64,000 bases of DNA from Lepturacanthus savala. Taxonomy: Eukaryota > Chordata > Actinopteri > Scombriformes > Trichiuridae. The DNA is taken from NCBI GenBank assembly GCA_030544235.1, contig CM060465.1, positions 34,450,988 to 34,514,987 on the forward strand, read 5' to 3'. Positions 36,600-49,500 of the stretch are shown piece after piece. The notes below the pieces were generated by a model. It had not been told where the DNA came from. It was given only the letters and a program-made list of their open reading frames with translations, and made no database searches. Numbering within the stretch: the stretch's first letter is position 1; the number at the start of each line of letters is the position of its first letter. Position numbers and translations under genes: made by a program.

Positions 36600-37065
36600 A
36601 TCTTTTAATGAGTGGTATTAGCGTCCCTGTAGCTGCAGTAAACTCCTTCAGCCTCAGACATCCAGTATCATTGAGGTGCTAAATCTCGCTGAGGTCTGGC
36701 CTCCAGTAGAAATCAGCGCCGCCTGATTCCTCAGCAAATTTGTGAAAATCGACTCGTCGTTTTCGCCGCAGAGTGAGAGGAGCCAGTCCACAAATTACAT
36801 GAGCAGCGTGAGAATAAGTGTGAGGTGCACAGATGGAAGAGGAGAAGAGGACAGATACTGTAAATTAGATTCTTAATGGGACATCTGAAAAGGGCTTTAA
36901 GCCTGTTTTAATACGACATGATGTGTTCAGCAAAACCACAGAGCCCAGCTTGCTGCTGCTTATTTTCCACACTGACATTTAAAGGCGTTTTCTCTCTGGA
37001 AATCACTCATAATATAAGGATTCCAGTCTCTGGAGCAATCGGCCGCATTGCACTTTTATTAACTA
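36600..37065. other. candidate conserved non-coding element
   Basis: Repeat-free, balanced-composition sequence in a repeat-rich setting, with words such as TCTTAATGGGACATCTGAAA and CAATCGGCCGCATTGCAC. There is no long open frame. The idea rests on composition only. Confidence 0.3.
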
Positions 37066-37367
37066 CTTAAACCCCAGGTCTATTTTACAGTTTTCCTGCT
37101 ATAAATGATAATAAATATGGAATATGTCTACAGCAATAAAGGTTATAGTACTTAAACCTGGAATTAAAATACATCTACAACATGTGAGGTGACTACAGAA
37201 GAGTCAGAATCTAATAATAGTGTGTTACTACAGATAAAAATGCTTTATTTAAAACTTAAAACAAGATCAAACTGAACCAAATCAGAAATAAAAAACTAGA
37301 AATAAGATAAATTATCAGTGATGCAATAAGACAGAGAGTAGATAATCATAGAAATCACACAAAAAAC

Positions 37368-37750
37368 TCTTGTTTTTGGTACAATTAGTGTAATATTTAG
37401 TAGATTGTTGTATCTGTATCTTATTACATTAATAATTTATCTTATTTCAAGCTTTGTTTCCTGATTTAGTCTGAAATGTTCTTAAAAAAAAGAATAAATT
37501 AACTAAAATCAAGAAAAAACTTTAAATAATTCAATTTTAGACAATTTAAGTTTTAGTTTTAGGACAATTAGTCCAATTTTGGGTAGAATCTTATTTCACT
37601 GGCAGATAATTTAGCTGATTTCAAGTTTCTTTTCCTGATTTAGGTCAATTTGTTTTAAAAATGTATTCAATTTATTAAAATCAACGTGAAATAAGCTAAA
37701 TTATCTGCCAGTGGAATGAGATAATTCTATATAATTTTAATTGATCAGAC
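37368..37750. mobile_element. MITE-like inverted-repeat element, two nested copies
   Basis: CTTGTTTTTGGTACAATTAG (37370) opens a first copy and GGACAATTAGTCCAATTTTG (37561) a second. The left arm CACTGGCAGATAATTTAGCT pairs with AGCTAAATTATCTGCCAGTG at 37694-37713, an almost perfect hairpin. Related to 13256-13447. Confidence 0.75.
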
Positions 37751-38300
37751 AAAAATACTTTATTAATGTTGGAGCTGGTGTTTTTTCATGAATAAACTCA
37801 ATCCTGAACATGTACTATAGGTTTTTTGGGGATTTAACAGGTTAAATCAGGATCTGATTGGAAGATTGTGGTTTGCTTTTCATAAACTTTATTAGTACTT
37901 TTGTGTGAAAACAGGACCCGGGGTCAAGGAGTGTTGTTTTAGCTCAAGAATGCTAATAGGTCACAATCATCTCTGTGTTTTTCAGTCAAATCTGATGAAG
38001 AAAAAAAAAAAAACAAGCTCTGATTTTCTGATTCGGTTTGTACTTTCCCCCTCAGACTTGGCAGAAAGAAGCGTAATAATAGGAGTGATCTGACATGAGC
38101 ATAAATACTTTCCACGGGTAATTGACCCTTTTCCTGGACACACACACATGCATGTGCTCCGACATCAAACGGGAATATCCTCTAGACTCCAAGAGTCACT
38201 GATTAAACACACTTTCAGAAGTATTTCCCTTCGATTTCCAGGGCAGATCTGGCAAAGGCCAAAGAGATGTGTTTCATGAAAGTCCGATCAGGACGACGTC
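37751..38300. other. no gene seen
   Basis: Unique sequence. An A-rich run at 37998-38013 is the only low-complexity part; open frames on both strands are short. Confidence 0.4.
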
Positions 38301-38340
38301 ATACATACATATGAATAAGTGGATGTATGTATGTATGTGT

Positions 38341-38396
38341 ATAGCATGTCGTCCGAAAAAAGTCATACTATAGCATGTCGTCCGAAAAAAGTCATA
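38341..38396 (+). repeat. two flipped units of the 29-bp satellite at the left edge of array 1
   Basis: Two units in the GTCATACTATAGCATGTC sense precede the array, which then runs in the opposite sense. They use a TCCGAAAAAA linker that is rare elsewhere. The switch falls at about 38397-38412, around ATAGCATATGTCATAG. A (ATGT)n patch lies just before, at 38320-38339. Confidence 0.9.
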
Positions 38397-38411
38397 AAAT
38401 AGCATATGTCA

Positions 38412-41400
38412 TAGAGTATGACTTTTTTTGGATGACATGCTATAGTATGACTTTTTTTGGACGACATGCTACAGTATGACTTTTTTTGGGCGACATGCTA
38501 TAGTATGACTTTTTTTGGACGACATGCTATAGTATGACTTTTTTTGGGCGACATGCTATAGTATGACTTTTTTTCGACGACATGCTATAGTATGACTTTT
38601 TTTTGACGACATGCTATAGTATGACTTTTTTTGGACGACATGCTATAGTATGACTTTTTTTCGACGACATGCTATAGTATGACTTTTTTTTGACGACATG
38701 CTATAGTATGACTTTTTTTGGACGACATGCTATAGTATGACTTTTTTTCGACGACATGCTATAGTATGACTTTTTTTCGACGACATGCTATAGTATGACT
38801 TTTTTTGGACGACATGCTATAGTATGACTTTTTTTGGGCGACATGCTATAGTATGACTTTTTTTCGACGACATGCTATAGTATGACTTTTTTTTGACGAC
38901 ATGCTATAGTATGACTTTTTTTGGACGACATGCTATAGTATGACTTTTTTTCGACGACATGCTATAGTATGACTTTTTTTTGACGACATGCTATAGTATG
39001 ACTTTTTTTGGACGACATGCTATAGTATGATGTTTTTTGGACGACATGCTATAGTATGACTTTTTTTGGACGACATGCTATAGTATGATGTTTTTTGGAC
39101 GACATGCTATAGTATGATGTTTTTTGGACGACATGCTATAGTATGACTTTGTTTGGACGACATGCTACAGTATGACCTTTTTTGGACGACATGCTACAGT
39201 ATGACGTTTTTTGGACGACATGCTACAGTATGACTTTTTTTGGACGACATGCTATAGTATGACTTTTTTTGGACGACATGCGATAGTATGACTTTTTTTG
39301 GACGGCATGCTATAGTATGACTTTTTTTGGACGACATGCTATAGTATGACTTTTTTTGGACGACATGCGATAGTATGACTTTTTTTGGACGACATGCTAT
39401 AGTATGACTTTTTTTGGACGACATGCTATAGTATGACTTTTTTTGGACGACATGCTATAGTATGACTTTTTTTGGACGACATGCTATACTATGACTTTTT
39501 TTGGACGACATGCTATAGTATGATTTTTTTTGGACGACATGCTATAGTATGACTTTTTTTGGACGACATGCTATAGTATGACTTTTTTTGGACAACATGC
39601 TATAGTATGACTTTTTTTGGACGACATGCTATAGTATGACTTTTTTTGGACGACATGCTATAGTATGACTTTTTTTGGACGACATGCGATAGTATGACTT
39701 TTTTTGGACGACATGCTATAGTATGACTTTTTTTGGACGACATGCTATAGTATGACTTTTTTTGGACGACATGCTATAGTATGACTTTTTTTGGACGACA
39801 TGCTATACTATGACTTTTTTTGGACGACATGCTATAGTATGATTTTTTTTGGACGACATGCTATAGTATGACTTTTTTTGGACGACATGCTATAGTATGA
39901 CTTTTTTTGGACAACATGCTATAGTATGACTTTTTTTGGACGACATGCTATAGTATGACTTTTTTTGGACGACATGCTATAGTATGACTTTTTTTGGACG
40001 ACATGCTATAGTATGACTTTTTTTGGACGACATGCTATAGTATGACTTTTTTTTAACGACATGCTATAGTATGACTTTTTTTTGACGACATGCTATAGTA
40101 TGACTTTTTTTTGACGACATGCTATAGTATGACTTTTTTTGGACGACATGCTATAGTATGACTTTTTTTCGACGACATGCTATAGTATGACTTTTTTTGG
40201 ACGACATGCTATAGTATGACTTTTTTTGGACGACATGCTATAGTATGACTTTTTTTGGACGACATGCTATAGTATGACTTTTTTTGGACGACATGCTATA
40301 GTATGACTTTTTTTGGACGACATGCTATAGTATGACGTTTTTTGGGCGACATGCTATAGTATGACTTTTTTTGGACGACATGCTATAGTATGACGTTTTT
40401 TGGACGACATGCTATAGTATGACTTTTTTTCGACGACATGCTATAGTATGACTTTTTTTCGACGACATGCGATAGTATGACTTTGTTTGGACGACATGCT
40501 ACAGTATGACCTTTTTTGGACGACATGCTATAGTATGACTTTTTTTCGACGACATGCTATAGTATGACTTTTTTTCGACGACATGCTATAGTATGACTTT
40601 TTTTCGACGACATGCTATAGTATGACTTTTTTTGGACGACATGCTATAGTATGACTTTTTTTCGACGACATGCTATAGTATGACTTTTTTTCGACGACAT
40701 GCTATAGTATGACTTTTTTTCGACGACATGCTATAGTATGACTTTTTTTCGACGACATGCTATAGTATGACTTTTTTTGGGCGACATGCTATAGTATGAC
40801 GTTTTTTGGGCGACATGCTATAGTATGACTTTTTTTGGACGACATGCTATAGTATGACTTTTTTTGGACGACATGCTATAGTATGACGTTTTTTGGACGA
40901 CATGCTATAGTATGACTTTTTTTGGACGACATGCTATAGTATGACTTTTTTTGGACGACATGCTATAGTATGACGTTTTTTGGACGACATGCTATAGTAT
41001 GACTTTTTTTGGACGGCATGCTATAGTATGACTTTTTTTGGACGGCATGCTATAGTATGACTTTTTTTGGACGACATGCTATAGTATGACTTTTTTTGGA
41101 CGACATGCTATAGTATGACTTTTTTTGGACGACATGCTATAGTATGACTTTTTTTGGACGACATGCTATAGTATGACTTTTTTTGGACGACATGCTATAG
41201 TATGACGTTTTTTGGACGACATGCTATAGTATGACTTTTTTTGGACGACATGCTATAGTATGACTTTTTTTGGACGACATGCTATAGTATGACTTTTTTT
41301 GGACGACATGCTATAGTATGACTTTTTTTGGACGACATGCTATAGTATGACGTTTTTTGGACGACATGCTATAGTATGACGTTTTTTGGACGACATGCTA

Positions 41401-44400
41401 TAGTATGAATTTTTTTGGACGACATGCTATAGTATGACTTTTTTTGGACGACATGCTATAGTATGACGTTTTTTGGACGACATGCTATAGTATGACGTTT
41501 TTTGGACGACATGCTATAGTATGACTTTTTTTGGACGACATGCTATAGTATGACTTTTTTTCGACGACATGCTATAGTATGACTTTTTTTGGACGACATG
41601 CTATAGTATGACTTTTTTTGGACGACATGCTATAGTATGACTTTTTTTGGACGACATGCTATAGTATGACTTTTTTTGGACGACATGCTATAGTATGACT
41701 TTTTTTGGACGACATGCTATAGTATGACTTTTTTAAGAAGACATGCTATAGTATGACTTTTTTTGGACGACATGCTATAGTATGACGTTTTTTGGACGAC
41801 ATGCTATAGTATGACGTTTTTTGGACGACATGCTATAGTATGACGTTTTTTGGACGACATGCTATAGTATGACGTTTTTTGGACGACATGCTATAGTATG
41901 ACTTTTTTTGGACGACATGCTATAGTATGACTTTTTTCGACGACATGCTATAGTATGACTTTTTTTGGGCGACATGCTATAGTATGACTTTTTTTGGGCG
42001 ACATGCTATAGTATGACTTTTTTTGGGCGACATGCTATAGTATGACTTTTTTTCAACGACATGCTATAGTATGACTTTTTTTGGGCGACATGCTATAGTA
42101 TGACTTTTTTTGGACGGCATGCTATAGTATGACTTTTTTTGGACGACATGCTATAGTATGACTTTTTTTGGACGACATGCTATAGTATGACTTTTTTTGG
42201 ACGACATGCTATAGTATGACTTTTTTTGGACGACATGCTATAGTATGACGTTTTTTGGACGACATGCTATAGTATGACTTTTTTTGGACGACATGCTATA
42301 GTATGACTTTTTTTGGACGACATGCTATAGTATGACTTTTTTTGGACGACATGCTATAGTATGACTTTTTTTGGACGACATGCTATAGTATGACTTTTTT
42401 TGGACGACATGCTATAGTATGACGTTTTTTGGACGACATGCTATAGTATGACGTTTTTTGGACGACATGCTATAGTATGACTTTTTTTGGACGACATGCT
42501 ATAGTATGACTTTTTTTGGACGACATGCTATAGTATGACGTTTTTTGGACGACATGCTATAGTATGACGTTTTTTGGACGACATGCTATAGTATGACTTT
42601 TTTTGGACGACATGCTATAGTATGACTTTTTTTCGACGACATGCTATAGTATGACTTTTTTTGGACGACATGCTATAGTATGACTTTTTTTGGACGACAT
42701 GCTATAGTATGACGTTTTTTGGACGACATGCTATAGTATGACTTTTTTTGGACGACATGCTATAGTATGACTTTTTTTGGACGACATGCTATAGTATGAC
42801 TTTTTTTGGACGACATGCTATAGTATGACTTTTTTTGGACGACATGCTATAGTATGACTTTTTTTGGACGACATGCTATAGTATGACGTTTTTTGGACGA
42901 CATGCTATAGTATGACTTTTTTTGGACGACATGCTATAGTATGACTTTTTTTGGACGACATGCTATAGTATGACTTTTTTTGGACGACATGCTATAGTAT
43001 GACTTTTTTTGGACGACATGCTATAGTATGACTTTTTTTGGACGACATGCTATAGTATGACTTTTTTAAGAAGACATGCTATAGTATGACTTTTTTTGGA
43101 CGACATGCTATAGTATGACTTTTTTTGGACGACATGCTATAGTATGACGTTTTTTGGACGACATGCTATAGTATGACGTTTTTTGGACGACATGCTATAG
43201 TATGACGTTTTTTGGACGACATGCTATAGTATGACTTTTTTTGGACGACATGCTATAGTATGACGTTTTTTGGACGACATGCTATAGTATGACTTTTTTT
43301 CGACGACATGCTATAGTATGACTTTTTTTGGACGACATGCTATAGTATGACTTTTTTCGACGACATGCTATAGTATGACTTTTTTTGGACGACATGCTAT
43401 AGTATGACGTTTTTTGGACGACATGCTATAGTATGACTTTTTTTGGACGACATGCTATAGTATGACTTTTTTTGGACGACATGCTATAGTATGACTTTTT
43501 TTCGACGACATGCTATAGTATGACTTTTTTTCGACGACATGCTATAGTATGACTTTTTTAAGAAGACATGCTATAGTATGACTTTTTTTGGACGACATGC
43601 TATAGTATGACTTTTTTTGGACGACATGCTATAGTATGACGTTTTTTGGACGACATGCTATAGTATGACGTTTTTTGGACGACATGCTATAGTATGACTT
43701 TTTTTGGACGACATGCTATAGTATGACTTTTTTTCGACGACATGCTATAGTATGACTTTTTTCGACGACATGCTACAGTATGACCTTTTTTGGACGACAT
43801 GCTATAGTATGACCTTTTTTGGACGACATGCTATAGTATGACTTTTTTTGGACGACATGCTATAGTATGACTTTTTTTGGACGACATGCGATAGTATGAC
43901 TTTTTTTGGACGACATGCTATAGTATGACTTTTTTTGGACGACATGCGATAGTATGACTTTTTTTGGGCGACATGCTATAGTATGACCTTTTTTGGACGA
44001 CATGCTATAGTATGACTTTTTTTGGACGACATGCTATAGTATGACGTTTTTTGGGCGACATGCTATAGTATGACTTTTTTTTAACGACATGCTATAGTAT
44101 GACTTTTTTTGGACGACATGCTATAGTATGACTTTTTTTGGACGACATGCTATAGTATGACTTTTTTCGACGACATGCTATAGTATGACTTTTTTTGGAC
44201 GACATGCTATAGTATGACGTTTTTTGGACGACATGCTATAGTATGACTTTTTTTGGACGACATGCTATAGTATGACTTTTTTTGGATGACATGCTATAGT
44301 ATGACTTTTTTTGGACGACATGCTATAGTATGACTTTTTTTCGACGACATGCTATAGTATGACTTTTTTTGGACGACATGCTATAGTATGACTTTTTTTC

Positions 44401-44437
44401 GACGACATGCTATAGTATGACTTTTTTTGGGCGATGG
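38412..44437 (-). repeat. 29-bp satellite, array 1 (about 200 units)
   Basis: Head-to-tail 29-bp units with core GACATGCTATAGTATGAC, a T heptamer and a four-base linker. The linker is mostly GGAC; CGAC, TGAC, GGGC and AAGA also occur, and some units have a GTTTTTT run. The centre CTATAG is palindromic and the wider core is nearly so. Shared variants show long-range copying: an AAGAAGAC unit at 41735 and 43068 (1333 bp apart), and a CTATACTATG unit 319 bp apart (39482 and 39801). Since 29 is not a multiple of three, it yields a 29-residue repeating reading frame with no coding meaning. Confidence 0.97.
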
Positions 44438-45741
44438 CATGTCACTACAGTATTTTGTCCAAAAAAGGTAAAGATATGTCTAAATATATGTATGTATGTA
44501 CATATGTATTTATTCATGTATGTATGCATGTATGTTTTAATGTCTGTATGGATGGACTATGTATGTACATATTAGTACATTTATACATGTATGTGTGAAT
44601 ATATGTATGTATATTTGGATATATGCATGTATGTTTGTATGTATAAATATAATGTATGTATATTTGTATGAATGTATATATGTATGTATATGTGTATGTA
44701 TGTATGTATATATGTATGTTTGTATGTATGTATGAATATATGCATTTATGTTTATATGTACATATGTATTTATATATGCATGTATTTATGTTTGTATATT
44801 CATATGAATATGTATGTATGTATATTTGTATGTAGGATATAATGTATAATAATAAAAATGTGTAATATTATACATGACTAGAAAATTTATATCTAGTATA
44901 TACATACACTCATGCATGTGTGTGACACTTACTATTGTAGACTGGAATTTTATGATTGTTGTATATTTATGTAGTAATTCACAGGTTTCATGTTTCTGTT
45001 CCTGGTCATTTCTCTGTTCACCCTCCTCCCCCCAGTGAAGAGTTGAGTAGTTTGATGGAACAGGGGACAAACGGGTTTTTCAGTCTGTTAGTCTTTATTT
45101 TTGGAAGCAGCAGCAGTTGTATACATACATAGATATACTGATATATACATACAGTATGTACAGTAGGAAGGATATATATGTATATATATACAAAATTATA
45201 TGTATAAATACTATAGTCAAGCATAGATCTATAGATATATACAAACATAGACACACATACATACAATTTTAAAATAATTATTAAATAGTTTTGAAAATAT
45301 AATGACTAGAAAAGTTATATATAGTAGAAGTATATGCATAGGTACATAATACATACTTACATATGTCCATACATATATTTATACATACATGAATTCATTC
45401 ATAAATGCATATATACTTAGATGTGTATACATATATGAATAGAATCATTTATACATACATTCATACAGACATACATCCTAAGGTCTGTATGAAGCATATG
45501 AATTATGTAATAATAATAATAACAATAATAGTGACTTGACTCCAGGTGGTCGTAAAGTAACATAAACAAGTAGCATACATGTTTAATATGAAACACAGAC
45601 AAAGTTTACTTCGACAAAGCCTAAAATATGTAAAAAATACGTTTGGGAACACGTTGAGGGTGTTTCTGCAAGCTTTCCTGACTACAGAACATGGGTTAGT
45701 AGAATAACTACATGCAACAAACAGTGAAATTAAATATCATA
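44438..45741. other. spacer between the two inverted satellite arms
   Basis: 44440-44468 is a decayed satellite unit in the opposite sense to array 1. 44480-44840 is a degenerate (TATG)n tract. 44850-45115 is unique sequence with no gene. 45120-45480 is a degenerate (CATA)n tract, the other strand of the first. 45480-45741 is AT-rich and unique. The two tetranucleotide tracts therefore mirror each other around about 45.0 kb. Confidence 0.85.
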
Positions 45742-46559
45742 GAAAAAAGTCATACTATAGCATGTCATCCAAAAAAAGTCATGCTATAGCAGGTCGCCCA
45801 AAAAAAGTCATACTATAGCATGTCGACGAAAAAAAGTCATACTATAGCATGTCGTTAAAAAAAAGTCATACTATAGCATGTCGCTAAAAAAAAGTCATAC
45901 TATAGCATGTCGCTAAAAAAAAGTCATACTATAGCATGTCGTTAAAAAAAAGTCATACTATAGCATGTCGTTAAAAAAAAGTCATACTATAGCATGTCAT
46001 GAAAAAAAAGTCATACTATAGCATGTCGTTAAAAAAAAGTCATACTATAGCATGTCATGAAAAAAAAGTCATACTATAGCATGTCGTTAAAAAAAAGTCA
46101 TACTATAGCATGTCATGAAAAAAAAGTCATACTATAGCATGCCGTTAAAAAAAAGTCATACTATAGCATGTCATGAAAAAAAAGTCATACTATAGCATGT
46201 CGCCCAAAAAAAGTCATACTATAGCATGCCGTTAAAAAAAAGTCATACTATAGCATGTCGTTAAAAAAAAGTCATACTATAGCATGTCATGAAAAAAAAG
46301 TCATACTATAGCATGTCGTTAAAAAAAAGTCATACTATAGCATGCCGTTAAAAAAAAAGTCATACTATAGCATGTCGTTAAAAAAAAGTCATACTATAGC
46401 ATGTCGTCCAAAAAAAGTCATACTATAGCATGTCGTCCAAAAAAAGTCATACTATAGCATGTCGTCCAAAAAAAGTCATACTATAGCATGTCGCCCAAAA
46501 AAAGTCATACTATAGCATGTCGATGAAAAAAAGTCATACTATAGCATGTCGTTAAAAAA

Positions 46560-49500
46560 ACGTCATACTATAGCATGTCGACGAAAAAAAATCATACTAT
46601 AGCATGTCGTTAAAAAAAAGTCATACTATAGCGTGTCGACGAAAAAAAGTCATACTATAGCATGTCGTTAAAAAAAAGTCATACTATAGCATGTCGTTAA
46701 AAAAAAGTCATACTATAGCATGTCGCCGAAAAAAGTCATACTATAGCATGTCGCCCAAAAAAAGTCATACTATAGCATGTCGTTAAAAAAAAGTCATACT
46801 ATAGCATGTCATTAAAAAAAAGTCATACTATAGCATGTCGCCCAAAAAAAGTCATACTATAGCATGTCGCCCAAAAAAAGTCATACTATAGCATGTCGTC
46901 CAAAAAAAGTCATACTATAGCATGTCGTTAAAAAAAAGTCATACTATAGCATGTCGCCCAAAAAAAGTCATACTATAGCATGTCGCCCAAAAAAAGTCAT
47001 ACTATAGCATGTCGTCCAAAAAAAGTCATACTATAGCATGTCGCCCAAAAAAAGTCATACTATAGCATGTCGTCCAAAAAAAGTCATACTATAGCATGTC
47101 GTTAAAAAAAAGTCATACTATAGCATGTCGCCCAAAAAAAGTCATACTATAGCATGTCGCCCCAAAAAAGTCATACGATAGCATGTCGCCCAAAAAAAGT
47201 CATACTATAGCATGTCGCCCAAAAAAAGTCATACTATAGCATGTCGTTGAAAAAAAGTCATACTATAGCATGTCGTCCAAAAAAAGTCATACTATAGCAT
47301 GTCGTTAATAAAAAGTCATACTATAGCATGTCGCCCAAAAAAAGTCATACTATAGCATGTCGCCCAAAAAAAGTCATACTATAGCATGTCGTCCAAAAAA
47401 AGTCATACTATAGCATGTCGTTAAAAAAAAGTCATACTATAGCATGTCGTTAAAAAAAAGTCATACTATAGCATGTCGTTAAAAAAAAGTCATACTATAG
47501 CATGTCGCCGAAAAAAGTCATACTATAGCATGTCGCCCAAAAAAAGTCATACTATAGCATGTCGCCCAAAAAAAGTCGTACTATAGCATGTTGTTAAAAA
47601 AAAGTCATACTATAGCATGTCGTTGAAAAAAAGTCATACTATAGCATGTCGTTAAAAAAAAGTCATACTATAGCATGTCGTTAAAAAAAAGTCATACTAT
47701 AGCATGTCGCCCAAAAAAAGTCATACTATAGCATGTCGCCCAAAAAAAGTCATACTATAGCATGTCGTCCAAAAAAAGTCATACTATAGCATGCCGTTAA
47801 AAAAAAATCATACTATAGCATGTCGCCCAAAAAAAGTCATACTATAGCATGTCGTTAAAAAAAAGTCATACTATAGCATGTCTTTCCAAAAAAAGCCATA
47901 CTATAGCATGTCGCCCAAAAAAAGTCATACTATAGCATGTCGTCGAAAAAATGTCATACTATAGCATGTCGTTCAAAAAAAGTCATACTATAGCATGTCG
48001 CCCAAAAAAAGTCATACTATAGCATGTCGTTAAAAAAAAGTCATACTATAGCATGTCGTTGAAAAAAAGTCATACTATAGCATGTCGTTAAAAAAAAGTC
48101 ATACTATAGCATGTCGTTAAAAAAAAGTCATACTATAGCATGTCGCCCAAAAAAAGTCATACTATAGCATGTCGCCCAAAAAAAGTCATATTATAGCATG
48201 TCGTTGAAAAAAAGTCATACTATAGCATGTCGCCCAAAAAAAGTCATACTATAGCATGTCGCCCAAAAAAAGTCATACTATAGCATGTCGCCCAAAAAAA
48301 GTCATACTATAGCATGTCGTCCAAAAAAAGTCATACTATAGCATGTCGTCCAAAAAAAGTCATACTATAGCATGTCGTTCAAAAAAAGTCATACTATAGC
48401 ATGTCGCCCAAAAAAAGTCATACTATAGCATGTCGTCAAAAAAAAGTCATACTATAGCATGTCGTTCAAAAAAAGGCATACTATAGCATGTCGCCCAAAA
48501 AAAATCATACTATAGCATGTTGTTAAAAAAAAGTCATACTATAGCATGTCGTTAAAAAAAAGTCATACTATAGCATGTCGTTAAAAAAAGTCATACTATA
48601 GCATTTTTCCCCAAAAAAGTCATACTATAGCATGTTGTTAAAAAGAAGTCATACTATAGCATGTTGTTAAAAAGAAGTCATACTATAGCATGTCGTCCAA
48701 AAAAAGTCATACTATAGCATGTCGTCCAAAAAAAGTCATACTATAGCATGTCGCCCAAAAAAAGTCATACTATAGCATGTCGTTAAAAAAAAGTCATACT
48801 ATAGCATGTCGCCCAAAAAAAGTCATACTATAGCATGTCGTTAAAAAAAAGTCATACTATAGCATGTCGTTAAAAAAAAGTCATACTATAGCATGTCATG
48901 AAAAAAAAGTCATACTATAGCATGTCGACGAAAAAAAGTCATACTATAGCATGTTGTTAAAAAGAAGTCATACTATAGCATGTCGTCCAAAAAAAGTCAT
49001 ACTATAGCATGTCGTCCAAAAAAAGTCATACTATAGCATGTCGTCCAAAAAAAGTCATACTATAGCATGTCGCCCAAAAAAAGTCATACTATAGCATGTC
49101 GTTAAAAAAAAGTCATACTATAGCATGTCGCCCAAAAAAAGTCATACTATAGCATGTCGTTAAAAAAAAGTCATACTATAGCATGTCGTTAAAAAAAAGT
49201 CATACTATAGCATGTCATGAAAAAAAAGTCATACTATAGCATGTCGACGAAAAAAAGTCATACTATAGCATGTCGTTAAAAAAAAGTCATACTATAGCAT
49301 GTCGTTAAAAAAAAGTCATACTATAGCATGCCGTTAAAAAAAAGTCATACTATAGCATGCCGTTAAAAAAAAGTCATACTATAGCATGTCGTTAAAAAAA
49401 AGTCATACTATAGCATGTCGCCCAAAAAAAGTCATACTATAGCATGTCGTTAAAAAAAAGTCATACTATAGCATGTCGTTAAAAAAAAGTCATACTATAG

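Noticed and set aside
39194..39424. Open frame with a repeating peptide inside the satellite
   Set aside because: Three 29-bp units give a 29-residue repeat by arithmetic; no start context, no family, and unit variants break the frame elsewhere.
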